Shown here: positions 44,253-53,381 of the stretch, one piece after another
Layout: each line of letters opens with the position of its first letter
Numbering within the stretch: position 1 is the first letter of the stretch
NCBI RefSeq assembly: GCF_030534315.2
Contig: NZ_CP130558.2
Coordinates: 2,594,501 to 2,658,500, forward strand
Reading direction: 5' to 3'
Source: Thermoanaerobacterium sp. CMT5567-10
GTDB taxonomy: Bacteria; Bacillota; Thermoanaerobacteria; Thermoanaerobacterales; Thermoanaerobacteraceae
Length of the DNA stretch: 64,000 nucleotides
Notes under the pieces: generated by a model
What the model was told of the DNA's origin: nothing
The model's input: only the letters and a program-made list of their open reading frames with translations
The model's database searches: none
Translations under genes and position numbers: made by a program

Positions 44253-45700
44253 TATTTAAAAATAAACCGCTAAAGACACAGTTTATTATATATTTTGTTT
44301 CTATATTGATATTAAGCATACTGGCAACTATAGTGACGTATTATATAGGATATCTGGCATTTATAAATATTCAGTATAAAAAGGTTTATCCGGCGAATTA
44401 CTATGAGAAGATGATTCCTTCAATCGAAAGCAAGATTCGAGGGTATGGGCCGGATATATTAAATATTTACAATAAAAGTAAAATTGACAAAATCATACCA
44501 AAAGAAGGTATTAAGTATCAGGTGATGAATCAAAATGGCGACAAGATATATGGCACTGACAGTCAGAAGCTGATTAGGAATAGAGATGAGCTGTATAAAA
44601 TTATAAATACGACATCTGGTTTAAAAGGTAGCTATTATAAAATCATACCGATAATAAATAAGCAAGGTATGATAGAAGGTGCTGTTTCACTGTCTTATAC
44701 ATTAACGCCTTATTTTATTAATAAGGTAGACAAATATTTATACGAGCCATTATTTATAATAATAGTAATTTCGCCGTTTATTTATATTGCTTTATTTACA
44801 ATACTTTTTTCTCTAGAATTTACTAAAAATATAAGAAAGCCTTTAAATTTGATTATTGAGGCATCAAGAAAAATAAAAGAAAGAGATCTCAATTTTGACA
44901 TTGATTATAAAGCGGATAATGAACTTGGTAGTCTCTGCGTAGCATTTAATGATATGAAAGATGAATTAAAAAATTCTCTTACTGCTCAGTGGAAAATCGA
45001 ACAGGAAAGGCACGAAATGGTAGAATCCCTCGCCCATGATTTGAAGACACCTATTTCAATAATCAAAGGATATGCTGAATCATTGCTTGATGATTGTATA
45101 GACGACAAGTTAAAATTTAAAAAGTATTTAGATGTGATTCTTGAGAATACTGATAAATGTATAAAGATTGTGAAGATGATGCTTTTTATGTCTGAATTAG
45201 ATGATTCACCAGTCAATCTGAATTTTAGTCAAATAAATATAAAAGATTTTTTAACACGTAAAATAGATGAATATAAACAAATTTCAAAAGACAAAAGTTT
45301 AAATTTCGATTTGGATATTTTAGACAAAAGGCATGATAAAGCAATGGTATATATTGATGTTCAAAAGTTTGAGAGGGTAATGGATAACATCGTCATTAAC
45401 AGTATAAGATATACGCCTGAATTAGGAATGATAAAGATAAGATGTAATATCGATGAAGATAAAATTTATATAACAGTTTGTGATTCAGGAAGTGGATTCA
45501 ATCAGAAAGACTTAACACATGTCTTTGAAAGGTTTTACAGGGGAGATGTATCTAGGTCATCAGAAGATGGACATGTTGGTCTGGGACTTTACATTGCAAA
45601 GAAGTTGGTAGAGATTCATGGCGGGGAAATAGAAGCTTATAATAGAGAGGGCGGGGGTGCTTGTATTAAGTTTGATTTAAAGTATGAGAAGAGTGTGTAA
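44249..45700 (+). CDS. Sensor histidine kinase of the ABC module
   Basis: A 483-residue membrane kinase. Two hydrophobic helices (about 10-35 and 165-190) enclose an extracellular sensor of about 130 residues. A HAMP region follows, then the phosphohistidine in ESLAHDLKTPISII and an ATPase domain ending with VCDSGSGF and GLGLYIAKKLVEIHGG. The large sensor differs from the tiny loops of BceS-type kinases and resembles the SpaK/NisK group. ATG 44249 follows GGGAGAAGG; ATG 44234 is the earlier alternative. Confidence 0.92.
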   Translation: MIFKNKPLKTQFIIYFVSILILSILATIVTYYIGYLAFINIQYKKVYPANYYEKMIPSIESKIRGYGPDILNIYNKSKIDKIIPKEGIKYQVMNQNGDKIYGTDSQKLIRNRDELYKIINTTSGLKGSYYKIIPIINKQGMIEGAVSLSYTLTPYFINKVDKYLYEPLFIIIVISPFIYIALFTILFSLEFTKNIRKPLNLIIEASRKIKERDLNFDIDYKADNELGSLCVAFNDMKDELKNSLTAQWKIEQERHEMVESLAHDLKTPISIIKGYAESLLDDCIDDKLKFKKYLDVILENTDKCIKIVKMMLFMSELDDSPVNLNFSQINIKDFLTRKIDEYKQISKDKSLNFDLDILDKRHDKAMVYIDVQKFERVMDNIVINSIRYTPELGMIKIRCNIDEDKIYITVCDSGSGFNQKDLTHVFERFYRGDVSRSSEDGHVGLGLYIAKKLVEIHGGEIEAYNREGGGACIKFDLKYEKSV

Positions 45701-45745
45701 AATCCTTACGACAATCTTGACACAGGGTATATAATAAAAGTGTAT

Positions 45746-45769
45746 TGTAAAATTTACAGTAAAATTTAC
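45746..45769 (+). promoter_or_regulatory. Tandem palindromes, probable operator of the EamA gene
   Basis: TGTAAAATTTACA (45746-45758) and GTAAAATTTAC (45759-45769) are two perfect palindromes with centres 12 bases apart. They lie between a TATAAT (45730-45735) and the ribosome-binding site AAGAAGGTG, where a bound repressor would block the start of transcription. Confidence 0.6.
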
Positions 45770-45786
45770 ATAAGAAGGTGTTGAAA

Positions 45787-46689
45787 TTGAATAAGGGGTA
45801 TTTCTATCTTTTTTTAACAGTGTTCTTTTTTAGCACATATGAGGTTGTCGGTAGGACGCTCACTAATCTTGTTAACCCTTATCAGCTTAATTTCGTAAGG
45901 TTTTTCATAGGAGGACTTATCTTACTACCTATTGCTTTGAAAAATATTAAAAGTAAGAATATTCGTATGACATGGCAGGATTTTCTGCTGTTAGTATTAA
46001 TAGGTCTTACAAATGTTGTCTTTAGCATGTCTTTTTTGCAGCTGGGAATTAATATGACTTCTGCCAGCTTATCTGCTGTCATATTTAGTTCAAATCCGCT
46101 TTTTGTAATGATTGTGGCATCATTCGTATTGGGTGAAAAATTAAATTCTACAAAAATTTACGGTCTTATACTGGGAATAATAGGTTTAGTTATAGTTTTT
46201 TATAAACAGCTAAATGTAGGAGGTAATCATCTAGTAGGTATTATACTGTTGGTTTTATCATCAATTACGTATGGAATCTATACTGTTATAGGAAAGAAGT
46301 TTACCGTAAAATATGATAGTGTCGTTATGAACTCATTTTCATTTATAATAGGTAGTCTAATGCTGCTGCCAATCCTTCTTTATAACAAGTATCCTGTATT
46401 TAATTTGCCTGCTAAGGCTATCCCACAGATGCTGTACTTGACTGTATTTGTGACAGGCATTGCGTACTATACTTACTTCTTAGGGCTTTCAAGTGTAAAT
46501 ACTGGTGTAGGATCTATGGTTTTCTTTGCAAAGCCGATACTAGCCAGCATAATTGCAGCAATATTTTTATCAGAAAAAATTACTATCCAGCTTGTAATCG
46601 GGACAATCGTAATACTTATAGGTATATTGATTGTACAGAGAGACAATATAGCTTTATTTAGCAGTAAAGATGCAGATGAAGAGATGTAA
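45787..46689 (+). CDS. EamA/DMT-family transporter
   Basis: A 300-residue membrane protein with ten hydrophobic segments made of two EamA repeats. The first repeat contains PYQLNFVRFFIGGLILLP and VLGEKLNSTKIYGLILG. The second repeat ends with FLSEKITIQLVIGTIVILIG. Substrates in this family range from amino acids to drugs and sugars. Three non-ATG starts are possible (GTG 45778, TTG 45781, TTG 45787). The last is favoured because AAGGTG ends 6 bases upstream. A pair of palindromes upstream suggests a dedicated repressor, which is not adjacent. Confidence 0.85.
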   Translation: MNKGYFYLFLTVFFFSTYEVVGRTLTNLVNPYQLNFVRFFIGGLILLPIALKNIKSKNIRMTWQDFLLLVLIGLTNVVFSMSFLQLGINMTSASLSAVIFSSNPLFVMIVASFVLGEKLNSTKIYGLILGIIGLVIVFYKQLNVGGNHLVGIILLVLSSITYGIYTVIGKKFTVKYDSVVMNSFSFIIGSLMLLPILLYNKYPVFNLPAKAIPQMLYLTVFVTGIAYYTYFLGLSSVNTGVGSMVFFAKPILASIIAAIFLSEKITIQLVIGTIVILIGILIVQRDNIALFSSKDADEEM

Positions 46690-46693
46690 AAAA

Positions 46694-47590
46694 TTAAAAT
46701 ATTATTCCATATAACTCCAAAATCCAGTTTGGCATTGAGAAACGAGCTGTTTTAAGCGGGTCAACAACTTGCGATATTTGGACATTGCCAGTGATGCTAA
46801 AAAGGGTCGATATTTCTTCTATCGATAGGTCAGTATAATTTTGGAAAAGTTCTGCCATATCCTTTACTGCTGTTTCTATGGCTTTTTCTATTGATTCATT
46901 TGATGCGATTGTAGCCGTTACTTCATTTGTCTTGACGATTGGATTGTTAAGTTTTAAGTTCTTTAAAACTTTTAGTCCTACAGTGACTGCACCGCTTACT
47001 TCTACGCCTGATACGCCTATCTCTCCATCACCCATTACAGCATGTAAGTCTCCTAATGCGAAAAGGGCACCATCTACAAATACAGGTAAATAAAGCTTGG
47101 AACCTTCACCGATAAGAGTTGTATCCATGTTTCCGCCGTGTGAACCCGGTGTGCCGCAGTTTATCTCGCCTTCCTTTGGAGCGACGCCTATTACGCCTAT
47201 CATTGGTTTTACAGGAAATGAGAGCTTTTCATTGAAAATGACTTTGCCATCATTTATTTCAACTACTTTTGAATATAAATCATCCATCATGTCGCCTAAA
47301 ACTCCTAAATCCTTTCCGGTTGCAACGACACCTTTATCTTTTATGTCGATCTTTTTAATTGTCACTTCAAGTGCGTCATTTTCTTTTGCGCCATTCACAT
47401 AGATTGGACCTGTTGCAGGGTTTACTTTGTCCCAATCCATTGTTTCCAATTTGTCATAATTTGTTTTGATCTGTTCAGAAAAGCAATCTAGAGTTTCGAT
47501 TTCCACATCATCGCCGTCATTTACAAAAATATTAGGTTTATTGTTTTTTGCAAAGCTGAAGATGTGGTTTTCTTTAGATAGTTTATACAT
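46694..47590 (-). CDS. Acetamidase/formamidase family protein
   Basis: A 298-residue enzyme of the FmdA/AmdA family, which hydrolyses acetamide or formamide to ammonia and the acid. Recognised by VNPATGPIYVNGAKENDAL, MIGVIGVAPKEG, GTPGSHGGNMDTTLIGEGS and the DLHAVMGDGEIGVSGVE block with metal-binding acids and histidine. It is shorter than fungal and Methylophilus formamidase but normal for the short bacterial branch. AAAGGAGG precedes the ATG. It converges on the EamA gene without a visible terminator. Confidence 0.87.
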   Translation of the reverse strand: MYKLSKENHIFSFAKNNKPNIFVNDGDDVEIETLDCFSEQIKTNYDKLETMDWDKVNPATGPIYVNGAKENDALEVTIKKIDIKDKGVVATGKDLGVLGDMMDDLYSKVVEINDGKVIFNEKLSFPVKPMIGVIGVAPKEGEINCGTPGSHGGNMDTTLIGEGSKLYLPVFVDGALFALGDLHAVMGDGEIGVSGVEVSGAVTVGLKVLKNLKLNNPIVKTNEVTATIASNESIEKAIETAVKDMAELFQNYTDLSIEEISTLFSITGNVQISQVVDPLKTARFSMPNWILELYGIIF

Positions 47591-47905
47591 TATAATGACC
47601 TCCTTTTAAGTTAAATCAAAACCATTATATTACCTGAGAATTGATTATTCAAGGCAAATGTATTTTAGAAGTTAAAATATTTTAATAAAAGAATGTGAAA
47701 ATTCCAATGCTTATAAATTTTTATTCGTCTTCAAATGTTTTTAATACTATTTTTCATTGTTAGACGTGAACTGTTTGACTTTTGATAAAGTTGACAATTA
47801 TTAATCGATATTATAAACTATCTATTATAGTAAAATTTATTTATAGTGGTATTATGTAAACTTTCACAGGTTTTTGCCTGTGGTTTTTCAATTGGGGGGG
47901 ATTCC
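47591..47905 (+). other. Intergenic region with promoter and hairpin ahead of the ABC exporter
   Basis: TTGACA (47791-47796) and TAAACT (47814-47819), 17 bases apart, form a likely promoter. CACAGG (47865-47870) pairs with CCTGTG (47877-47882) and is followed by GTTTTT, a small terminator-like hairpin in the leader just before the GGGGGGG ribosome-binding site. This may be an attenuator. No other gene is visible. Confidence 0.5.
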
Positions 47906-49639
47906 TTGAAACTAATAAAGAGATTTGCGTCGTATTACAAGCCGCATATATGGCTTTTTATTCTTGACATGGCATGTGCATTTTTTATATCTGCTTCAGA
48001 TTTGGTTTTTCCTATGGTTACTAGAAATGTGATAAATAATGTCATACCAAATAAAGATTTTAGCCTTATATACAGGTTTGCAATACTATTGGCTATTATG
48101 TACTTTGGAAGGATGATACTTGAATACATAGTTGGATACTACGGGCACGTGTTGGGAGTAAGCATAGAGTACGATATGAGAAAAGATGCTTTTGCACATC
48201 TTCAGAAACTGTCTATGAACTACTATGACAATACAAAGACAGGCTATATAATGTCAAGGGTTGTCAATGACTTAAATGAAATAGCAGAAGTAGCACATCA
48301 TGGTCCAGAGGATCTTTTTTTGTCCATTATAAGGATAATAGGCACATTCATACTTTTGCTAACAATTGATGTAAGGCTGACACTGGTTGTATTTACTATA
48401 ATACCTTTTATGTTTATATACATGTATATTTACAACAATAAGTTTGAAGTTATATGGAAGAATGTCCGTGAGACGCAGGCACAGATGAATGCTACATTGG
48501 AAGAAAGCATCACAGGAATAAGGGTTGTCAAATCATTTGTAAGGGAAAAATTTGAAAAATTAAAGTTTGATAATAAAAGCTCCATGTACAAAAGCGCCAG
48601 GTCAAAAGCAGTAAAGCATATTGGAATATTCGATTCTAGTGTAAATTTTCTTTCTAATATATCAGTTGTGATAACTCTTGCCGCAGGTGGATACTTCATA
48701 TCAAAAGGGCTTATAAATACAGGCGACTTGGTGGCATATATAATATACATTAGTCAGTTTTTACAGCCTTTGACTGTCCTTTTGCGGTTTATAGAGCAGT
48801 ACCAGCAAGGAATGGCAGGATTTAGGCGCTTTGTAGAGCTTATGGATACGGAGCCGGAGATAGCTGATAAAAAAGGTGCGATAGAGTTAAAAAATGTGAA
48901 AGGCGATATTGAGTTTGACAATGTCACATTTAGCTACGACAACAAAAAAGAAGTCTTATCTGGAATAAACCTTAAGATAAAACATGGGGAGACGGTTGCG
49001 ATAGTAGGACCGTCAGGTGCAGGTAAGACCACACTTCTGAGCCTTATACCGAGATTTTACGAGATAGATGCTGGTTCTATAAAAATTGACGGTATAGATA
49101 TAAGGGATGTGAAGCTATCATCATTGAGAGAAAATATAGGTATTGTCCAGCAGGATGTATTTTTGTTTTCGGGCACAATAAAAGAAAATATTGCATATGG
49201 AAACTTAAATGCCAGTGATGAAGACATAATCAATGCGGCAAAAGCAGCAAATGCTCACGACTTCATAATGGAGCTTAAAGATGGCTATGATACGTATATT
49301 GGTGAAAGAGGTGTAAAGCTTTCTGGTGGGCAAAAGCAGAGGATATCTATTGCGAGGATGTTTTTGAAAAATCCTCCGATACTTATACTTGATGAGGCAA
49401 CATCGTCACTTGATAATAAAAGTGAATCGATTATCCAGAAGTCTATTGAAAATCTATCGAAAAACAGGACTACCCTCATAATCGCCCACAGGTTAGGAAC
49501 TATAAGAAATGCTAAGCGGATAATCGTACTTACTGAAAATGGGATAGAAGAAGAAGGCACACATGAAGAGCTTATGAATAGAAAAGGTGTATATTATAAT
49601 TTGTACAACTACCAGCAGGAAAATTTGACGATAGAGTGA
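47906..49639 (+). CDS. ABC exporter, fused membrane and ATPase domains
   Basis: A 577-residue half-transporter of the multidrug/lipid exporter type. Six helices fill residues 1-310, then comes an ATPase domain with Walker A GPSGAGKTT, Q-loop, signature LSGGQKQRISIARM, Walker B PILILDEATSSLD and the switch histidine in IIAHRLGT. It should act as a homodimer, since no second half-transporter is adjacent. The start is TTG 47906 behind a run of seven G; the frame extends upstream through a leader hairpin that is unlikely to be coding. Substrate unknown. Confidence 0.9.
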   Translation: MKLIKRFASYYKPHIWLFILDMACAFFISASDLVFPMVTRNVINNVIPNKDFSLIYRFAILLAIMYFGRMILEYIVGYYGHVLGVSIEYDMRKDAFAHLQKLSMNYYDNTKTGYIMSRVVNDLNEIAEVAHHGPEDLFLSIIRIIGTFILLLTIDVRLTLVVFTIIPFMFIYMYIYNNKFEVIWKNVRETQAQMNATLEESITGIRVVKSFVREKFEKLKFDNKSSMYKSARSKAVKHIGIFDSSVNFLSNISVVITLAAGGYFISKGLINTGDLVAYIIYISQFLQPLTVLLRFIEQYQQGMAGFRRFVELMDTEPEIADKKGAIELKNVKGDIEFDNVTFSYDNKKEVLSGINLKIKHGETVAIVGPSGAGKTTLLSLIPRFYEIDAGSIKIDGIDIRDVKLSSLRENIGIVQQDVFLFSGTIKENIAYGNLNASDEDIINAAKAANAHDFIMELKDGYDTYIGERGVKLSGGQKQRISIARMFLKNPPILILDEATSSLDNKSESIIQKSIENLSKNRTTLIIAHRLGTIRNAKRIIVLTENGIEEEGTHEELMNRKGVYYNLYNYQQENLTIE

Positions 49640-49695
49640 AATATCCTGTACAAGTCAGATAATTTGTGTTAAAATTAAATAAAAGTTAATATTTT

Positions 49696-49795
49696 GTCTG
49701 GGGAGCTGGGATGATAGCCCGGCTGAGAGTTAGCAGCTATTTCTGCTATGACCCATAACCTGATCTGGATAATGCCGGCGTAGGGAGTACAGTGG
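49696..49795 (+). ncRNA. TPP riboswitch (THI box)
   Basis: The conserved parts of the thiamine pyrophosphate aptamer are in order: GGGGAGC, GGCTGAGAG (49721-49729), ACCC followed by AACCTGATCTGGATAATGCC (49757-49776), and GCGTAGGGA closing the outer stem. A terminator follows directly and thiamine salvage genes come next, so TPP should stop transcription of the operon. Confidence 0.95.
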
Positions 49796-49800
49796 ACTTT

Positions 49801-49827
49801 AAGTGTGCTTATCCGGCACACTTTTTT
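49801..49827 (+). terminator. Riboswitch-controlled terminator
   Basis: AAGTGTGC (49801-49808) pairs with GCACACTT (49816-49823) and runs into six T residues. Being 6 bases after the aptamer, it is the expression platform of the TPP riboswitch. Confidence 0.9.
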
Positions 49828-49870
49828 CATTTTGTATTTCCTTAAGGCATACAAAAAAGGAGGAATCGAT

Positions 49871-50680
49871 GTGAGAAAGTTACTTACAATTGCAGGCTCT
49901 GACAGCATTGGTGGAGCTGGCATAGAAGCAGATTTAAAAACGTTTTGCGCCCTTGGTGTATACGGCATGTGCGTCATAACGGCAGTTACGGCACAGAATA
50001 CTGTAGGAGTTTTTGATGTAAGGGAGATGGATGCAGATATCATCAAAAAGCAGATTGATTGCGTATTTGAAGATACAGAAGTAGATGCTGTGAAAATAGG
50101 TATGGTATCCAGCCAAGAAATCATTGACGCTATTGCATCATCACTTAGAAGATGGAATCCAAAAAACGTCGTATTAGATCCTGTAATGATATCAAAAAGC
50201 GGATACTACCTTCTAAAAGAAGACGCCATAGACGCATTGAAGACAAAGCTTTTGCCTATGGCAGACATAATAACGCCAAATATACCAGAGGCATGTGAAC
50301 TTACTGGTATGAATATTGAGGGAATTGAAGACATGAAGGAGGCTGCCAAGAAAATCATCGATATGGGTGTAAAAGCCGTCGTCGTAAAAGGCGGTCATTC
50401 AGTAGAAAATGCTACTGATGTGTTTTTCGATGGAAATGAATTTTTAAGTTTACCACAGGAGAGGATTGGCACCAAAAATACACATGGGACAGGATGTACA
50501 TACTCTTCTGCAATAGCTTCATATCTTGGAAGAGGATTAAGCTTGAAAGATGCCGTTATAGGCGCAAAAAGCTATATAACAGAGGCTATTAAAAATTCTC
50601 TTGAGATAGGTAAAGGAGTAGGACCTGTAGGACATTTAGTAGATCTTTATAAGAAGGCAGGTATAGACTATGAAGATTAA
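49871..50680 (+). CDS. thiD: Hydroxymethylpyrimidine/phosphomethylpyrimidine kinase
   Basis: Phosphorylates hydroxymethylpyrimidine twice to the pyrophosphate used in thiamine synthesis. The 269 residues have the ribokinase-fold signature of ThiD: LTIAGSDSIGGAGIEADLKT at the start, ITAVTAQNT, DPVMISKSG and THGTGCTYSSAIAS with the catalytic region. The start is GTG 49871 after AAGGAGGA. It overlaps the transporter gene by 11 bases. First gene of a riboswitch-controlled operon that lacks thiC and thiG, so this set serves salvage. Confidence 0.95.
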   Translation: MRKLLTIAGSDSIGGAGIEADLKTFCALGVYGMCVITAVTAQNTVGVFDVREMDADIIKKQIDCVFEDTEVDAVKIGMVSSQEIIDAIASSLRRWNPKNVVLDPVMISKSGYYLLKEDAIDALKTKLLPMADIITPNIPEACELTGMNIEGIEDMKEAAKKIIDMGVKAVVVKGGHSVENATDVFFDGNEFLSLPQERIGTKNTHGTGCTYSSAIASYLGRGLSLKDAVIGAKSYITEAIKNSLEIGKGVGPVGHLVDLYKKAGIDYED

Positions 50681-51851
50681 GAACTCGACGTTATTTTTGA
50701 TATGGGCAGGTGCTGCAATATCGATTGCAGAGGTTTATACTGGTTCATACTTTGCACCATTGGGCTTAACTAAAGGTATTCTAAGCATATTATTGGGTCA
50801 CATAATCGGCACTTTGTTTTTTGCTTTAGGAGGGCTCATGTCTTATAAGGTTAAAGAGCCTGCAATAGAGTCCACGAAAGGTGTTTTAGGCGACAGAGGC
50901 ATGATCTTTATAGGATTTTTAAATGTGCTTCAATTGATTGGTTGGACGGCTGTTATGATAATACAATCTGCAAAGGCTTTCAATGGTGCTATTGGCATGT
51001 CTACTTCTTTAGGGATTTTTATAGTAGGTGTATCTGTTTTACTGTGGACCTTATTCTTTGACAATGAAGCTTACTGGATAAACAATATTGCTGTTGTACT
51101 TCTGTTTATCCTGACTATTTTTGTAGTTGCATATTTAAAAGGTGGGAAAATAGCGTCAGTAACGGGAGACATGAGCTTCAGCGGTGCTGTAGAGCTTGCT
51201 GTTGCTATGCCTATATCATGGCTTCCATTGGTTGGAGATTACACAATGAACAGTAAAGATGGAAAGTCCAGCTTTATTTATACATTTGCAGGATATTTCA
51301 TAGCAAGCTGCTTTATGTATTTTATAGGACTTTATGTGGCTTTGAAAACAGGTGGAAAGGATATAATTTCATATTTTGCATCAATAAAAACAGGGGTTGT
51401 GCCGCTTCTCATAATACTCCTATCTACGGTTACTACGACTTTTATGGATGTTTATTCTGCTGCTGTTTCGACGATTTCCATTGTCAAAACACGATTAAAA
51501 AGAAAAAATCTACTTGTGATATATTCGATAGTAGGTTTGATTGCAGCGTACTTATTTCCAATGGACAATTACCAGAATTTTTTGTACGCCATAGGAAGCG
51601 TATTTATCCCGGCATATACGGTGGTATTTGAAGATTACTTCTTGATGAAAAGTAAAAGCGATAAACTTCTTAATGTACCTGCAGCTATTTCATTTATCGT
51701 TGGAGCTTTAACGTATAATTATCTTACATATTTCGGTGGATATCTTTCAAAGTGGTTTATTACGCCAACTATAGGAACGATTATTTTGACTGCGATAATA
51801 TATCCAGTAATTAAATCTTTAAATAAGAGAGAGGAGAAGATTTATGGTTGA
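50670..51851 (+). CDS. cytX: CytX-type hydroxymethylpyrimidine transporter
   Basis: A 393-residue membrane protein of the NCS1 (nucleobase:cation symporter) family with about twelve hydrophobic segments. Its opening WAGAAISIAEVYTGSYFAPL and central MPISWLPLVGDYTMNSK are typical of the CytX group. Members of this group next to thi genes and TPP riboswitches are predicted to import hydroxymethylpyrimidine. It lies between thiD and thiM with overlaps at both ends. Confidence 0.9.
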   Translation: MKIKNSTLFLIWAGAAISIAEVYTGSYFAPLGLTKGILSILLGHIIGTLFFALGGLMSYKVKEPAIESTKGVLGDRGMIFIGFLNVLQLIGWTAVMIIQSAKAFNGAIGMSTSLGIFIVGVSVLLWTLFFDNEAYWINNIAVVLLFILTIFVVAYLKGGKIASVTGDMSFSGAVELAVAMPISWLPLVGDYTMNSKDGKSSFIYTFAGYFIASCFMYFIGLYVALKTGGKDIISYFASIKTGVVPLLIILLSTVTTTFMDVYSAAVSTISIVKTRLKRKNLLVIYSIVGLIAAYLFPMDNYQNFLYAIGSVFIPAYTVVFEDYFLMKSKSDKLLNVPAAISFIVGALTYNYLTYFGGYLSKWFITPTIGTIILTAIIYPVIKSLNKREEKIYG

Positions 51852-52644
51852 AGAAGCAATAAAAGTTTTAAAAAGATTAAAAAAAGAAGTGCCGCTTGTC
51901 CATGCTATAACAAACTATGTAGTCATAAATGACAATGCCAATGCTCTACTTAGTGTCGGGGCATCTCCAGCGATGGTGATGTCACCAGATGAAGCGTATG
52001 ATTTTACAGCCATTTCAAATGCTTTGTATGTAAATATAGGCACTATAAATAATGAGACTAAAGAGACAATAATCAATTCTGTAATATCAGCAAAAGACCA
52101 CAAAAAACCAGTCGTCCTAGATCCTGTAGGCTGTGCTGCCATAAAAAGTAGAGTTGACTTTGTAAATATGCTTTTGAAAATAGGAGAAATAAGCATTATA
52201 AAGGGAAACGGCGGAGAAATAAAGGCTCTATCAGGTGAAAGTGCAAATGTGAAAGGTGTAGACTCCCTTGATGACAGCGGAAATGTTGACTCTTGTGTAA
52301 AACTTGCAAAGTTAACAAATACAGTTGTTGTATCGACAGGAAAAGAAGATTATATAAGCGATGGCAGGAGAGTGGTAAAAGTAAATAACGGTACCAACTT
52401 ATTTACAAAAATAACAGGTGCAGGGTGTACGTTAGGTGCAATAATGGCGGCTACATCAGCTTGCAGCGATGACAAAGTGATATCGTCATTGGCAGCTCTT
52501 CTTGTTATGAATATATCTGGTGAGTTGGCTGAGAAAGAGTGCAATTTGCCTGGAACATTCAGGGCAAAATTCATGGATTATCTGTACCTTATAGATTCTG
52601 ACATTATAAGGAAATATGCTGATATTGAAATATTGGAGGCGTAA
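51844..52644 (+). CDS. thiM: Hydroxyethylthiazole kinase
   Basis: Phosphorylates the thiazole precursor salvaged from thiamine. At 266 residues it has the ThiM blocks VHAITNYVVINDNANALLSV, VVLDPVGCAAIKSR, IIKGNGGEIKAL and KITGAGCTLGAIMAA with the catalytic cysteine. The ATG overlaps the end of cytX. The product is joined to the pyrimidine moiety by ThiE, encoded next. Confidence 0.95.
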   Translation: MVEEAIKVLKRLKKEVPLVHAITNYVVINDNANALLSVGASPAMVMSPDEAYDFTAISNALYVNIGTINNETKETIINSVISAKDHKKPVVLDPVGCAAIKSRVDFVNMLLKIGEISIIKGNGGEIKALSGESANVKGVDSLDDSGNVDSCVKLAKLTNTVVVSTGKEDYISDGRRVVKVNNGTNLFTKITGAGCTLGAIMAATSACSDDKVISSLAALLVMNISGELAEKECNLPGTFRAKFMDYLYLIDSDIIRKYADIEILEA

Positions 52645-52646
52645 AC

Positions 52647-53276
52647 ATGAGAGATTTTGATTTATCTCTTTATTTGGTTACTGACAGAACCCTTTTGAGA
52701 GCTGGCAGAGATTTTTACGATGCTGTAGAAGAAGCATTGCAAAACGGTGTGACTATGCTGCAGCTTAGAGAAAAGGATATTTCATCAATGGAATTTTACC
52801 AGATTGCTTTGCGATTAAAAGATATTGCAGCAAAATATCGCGTTCCATTTATAATAAATGACAGAATCGATATAGCACTGTCTGTTGATGCAGATGGTGT
52901 CCATTTAGGTCAAGAAGATCTGCCATGCAGTATTGCAAGAAAGATCATGGGAGATGATAAGATAATCGGCATATCTGCTGGATGCGTAGATGAGGCGGTA
53001 AAAGCTGAAAAAGACGGTGCTGATTACATAGGAGCAGGTGCGGTATTCTATACAGGCACAAAGAAAGACATAGGTGAAGCAATAGGGCTTTTGAATTTAA
53101 AAAAAATAAAAGAGGCAGTGAATATACCTGTTGTCGCTATTGGAGGCATAAAATACAGCAATGCACCGGATGTAATGAGGACAGGCGTTGATGGAATATC
53201 AGTTGTATCAGAGATAATGGCATCAGACGATATAGGTTTTGCCACAAGGCGTTTAAAAGATGCTATATCAAAGTAG
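52647..53276 (+). CDS. thiE: Thiamine-phosphate synthase
   Basis: Couples hydroxymethylpyrimidine pyrophosphate with thiazole phosphate to thiamine phosphate. The 209 residues form the usual TIM-barrel: LYLVTDRTLL at the start, VTMLQLREKD, IINDRIDIAL, DGVHLGQEDL, GAGAVFYTGTKKD and the phosphate-binding VVAIGGI and DGISVVSEI. It is the last gene of the operon and is followed by a strong terminator. Confidence 0.95.
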   Translation: MRDFDLSLYLVTDRTLLRAGRDFYDAVEEALQNGVTMLQLREKDISSMEFYQIALRLKDIAAKYRVPFIINDRIDIALSVDADGVHLGQEDLPCSIARKIMGDDKIIGISAGCVDEAVKAEKDGADYIGAGAVFYTGTKKDIGEAIGLLNLKKIKEAVNIPVVAIGGIKYSNAPDVMRTGVDGISVVSEIMASDDIGFATRRLKDAISK

Positions 53277-53282
53277 GTACGA

Positions 53283-53316
53283 AAAGCACATTCTTTTAGA
53301 TAGGATGTGCTTTTTT
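53283..53316 (+). terminator. Terminator of the thiamine operon
   Basis: AAAGCACAT and ATGTGCTTT form the stem, followed by a run of six T residues. Confidence 0.9.
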
Positions 53317-53381
53317 GTATATACTATTTGAAATGCGCTAAGAATAAAAATAAACAAATTACTTTAAAAAGGAGTACGAAA

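Noticed and set aside
49675-50124. A 149-codon minus-strand frame across the TPP riboswitch and thiD
   Set aside because: The region is explained by the aptamer, its terminator and the start of thiD. No ribosome-binding site or family resemblance supports a gene.
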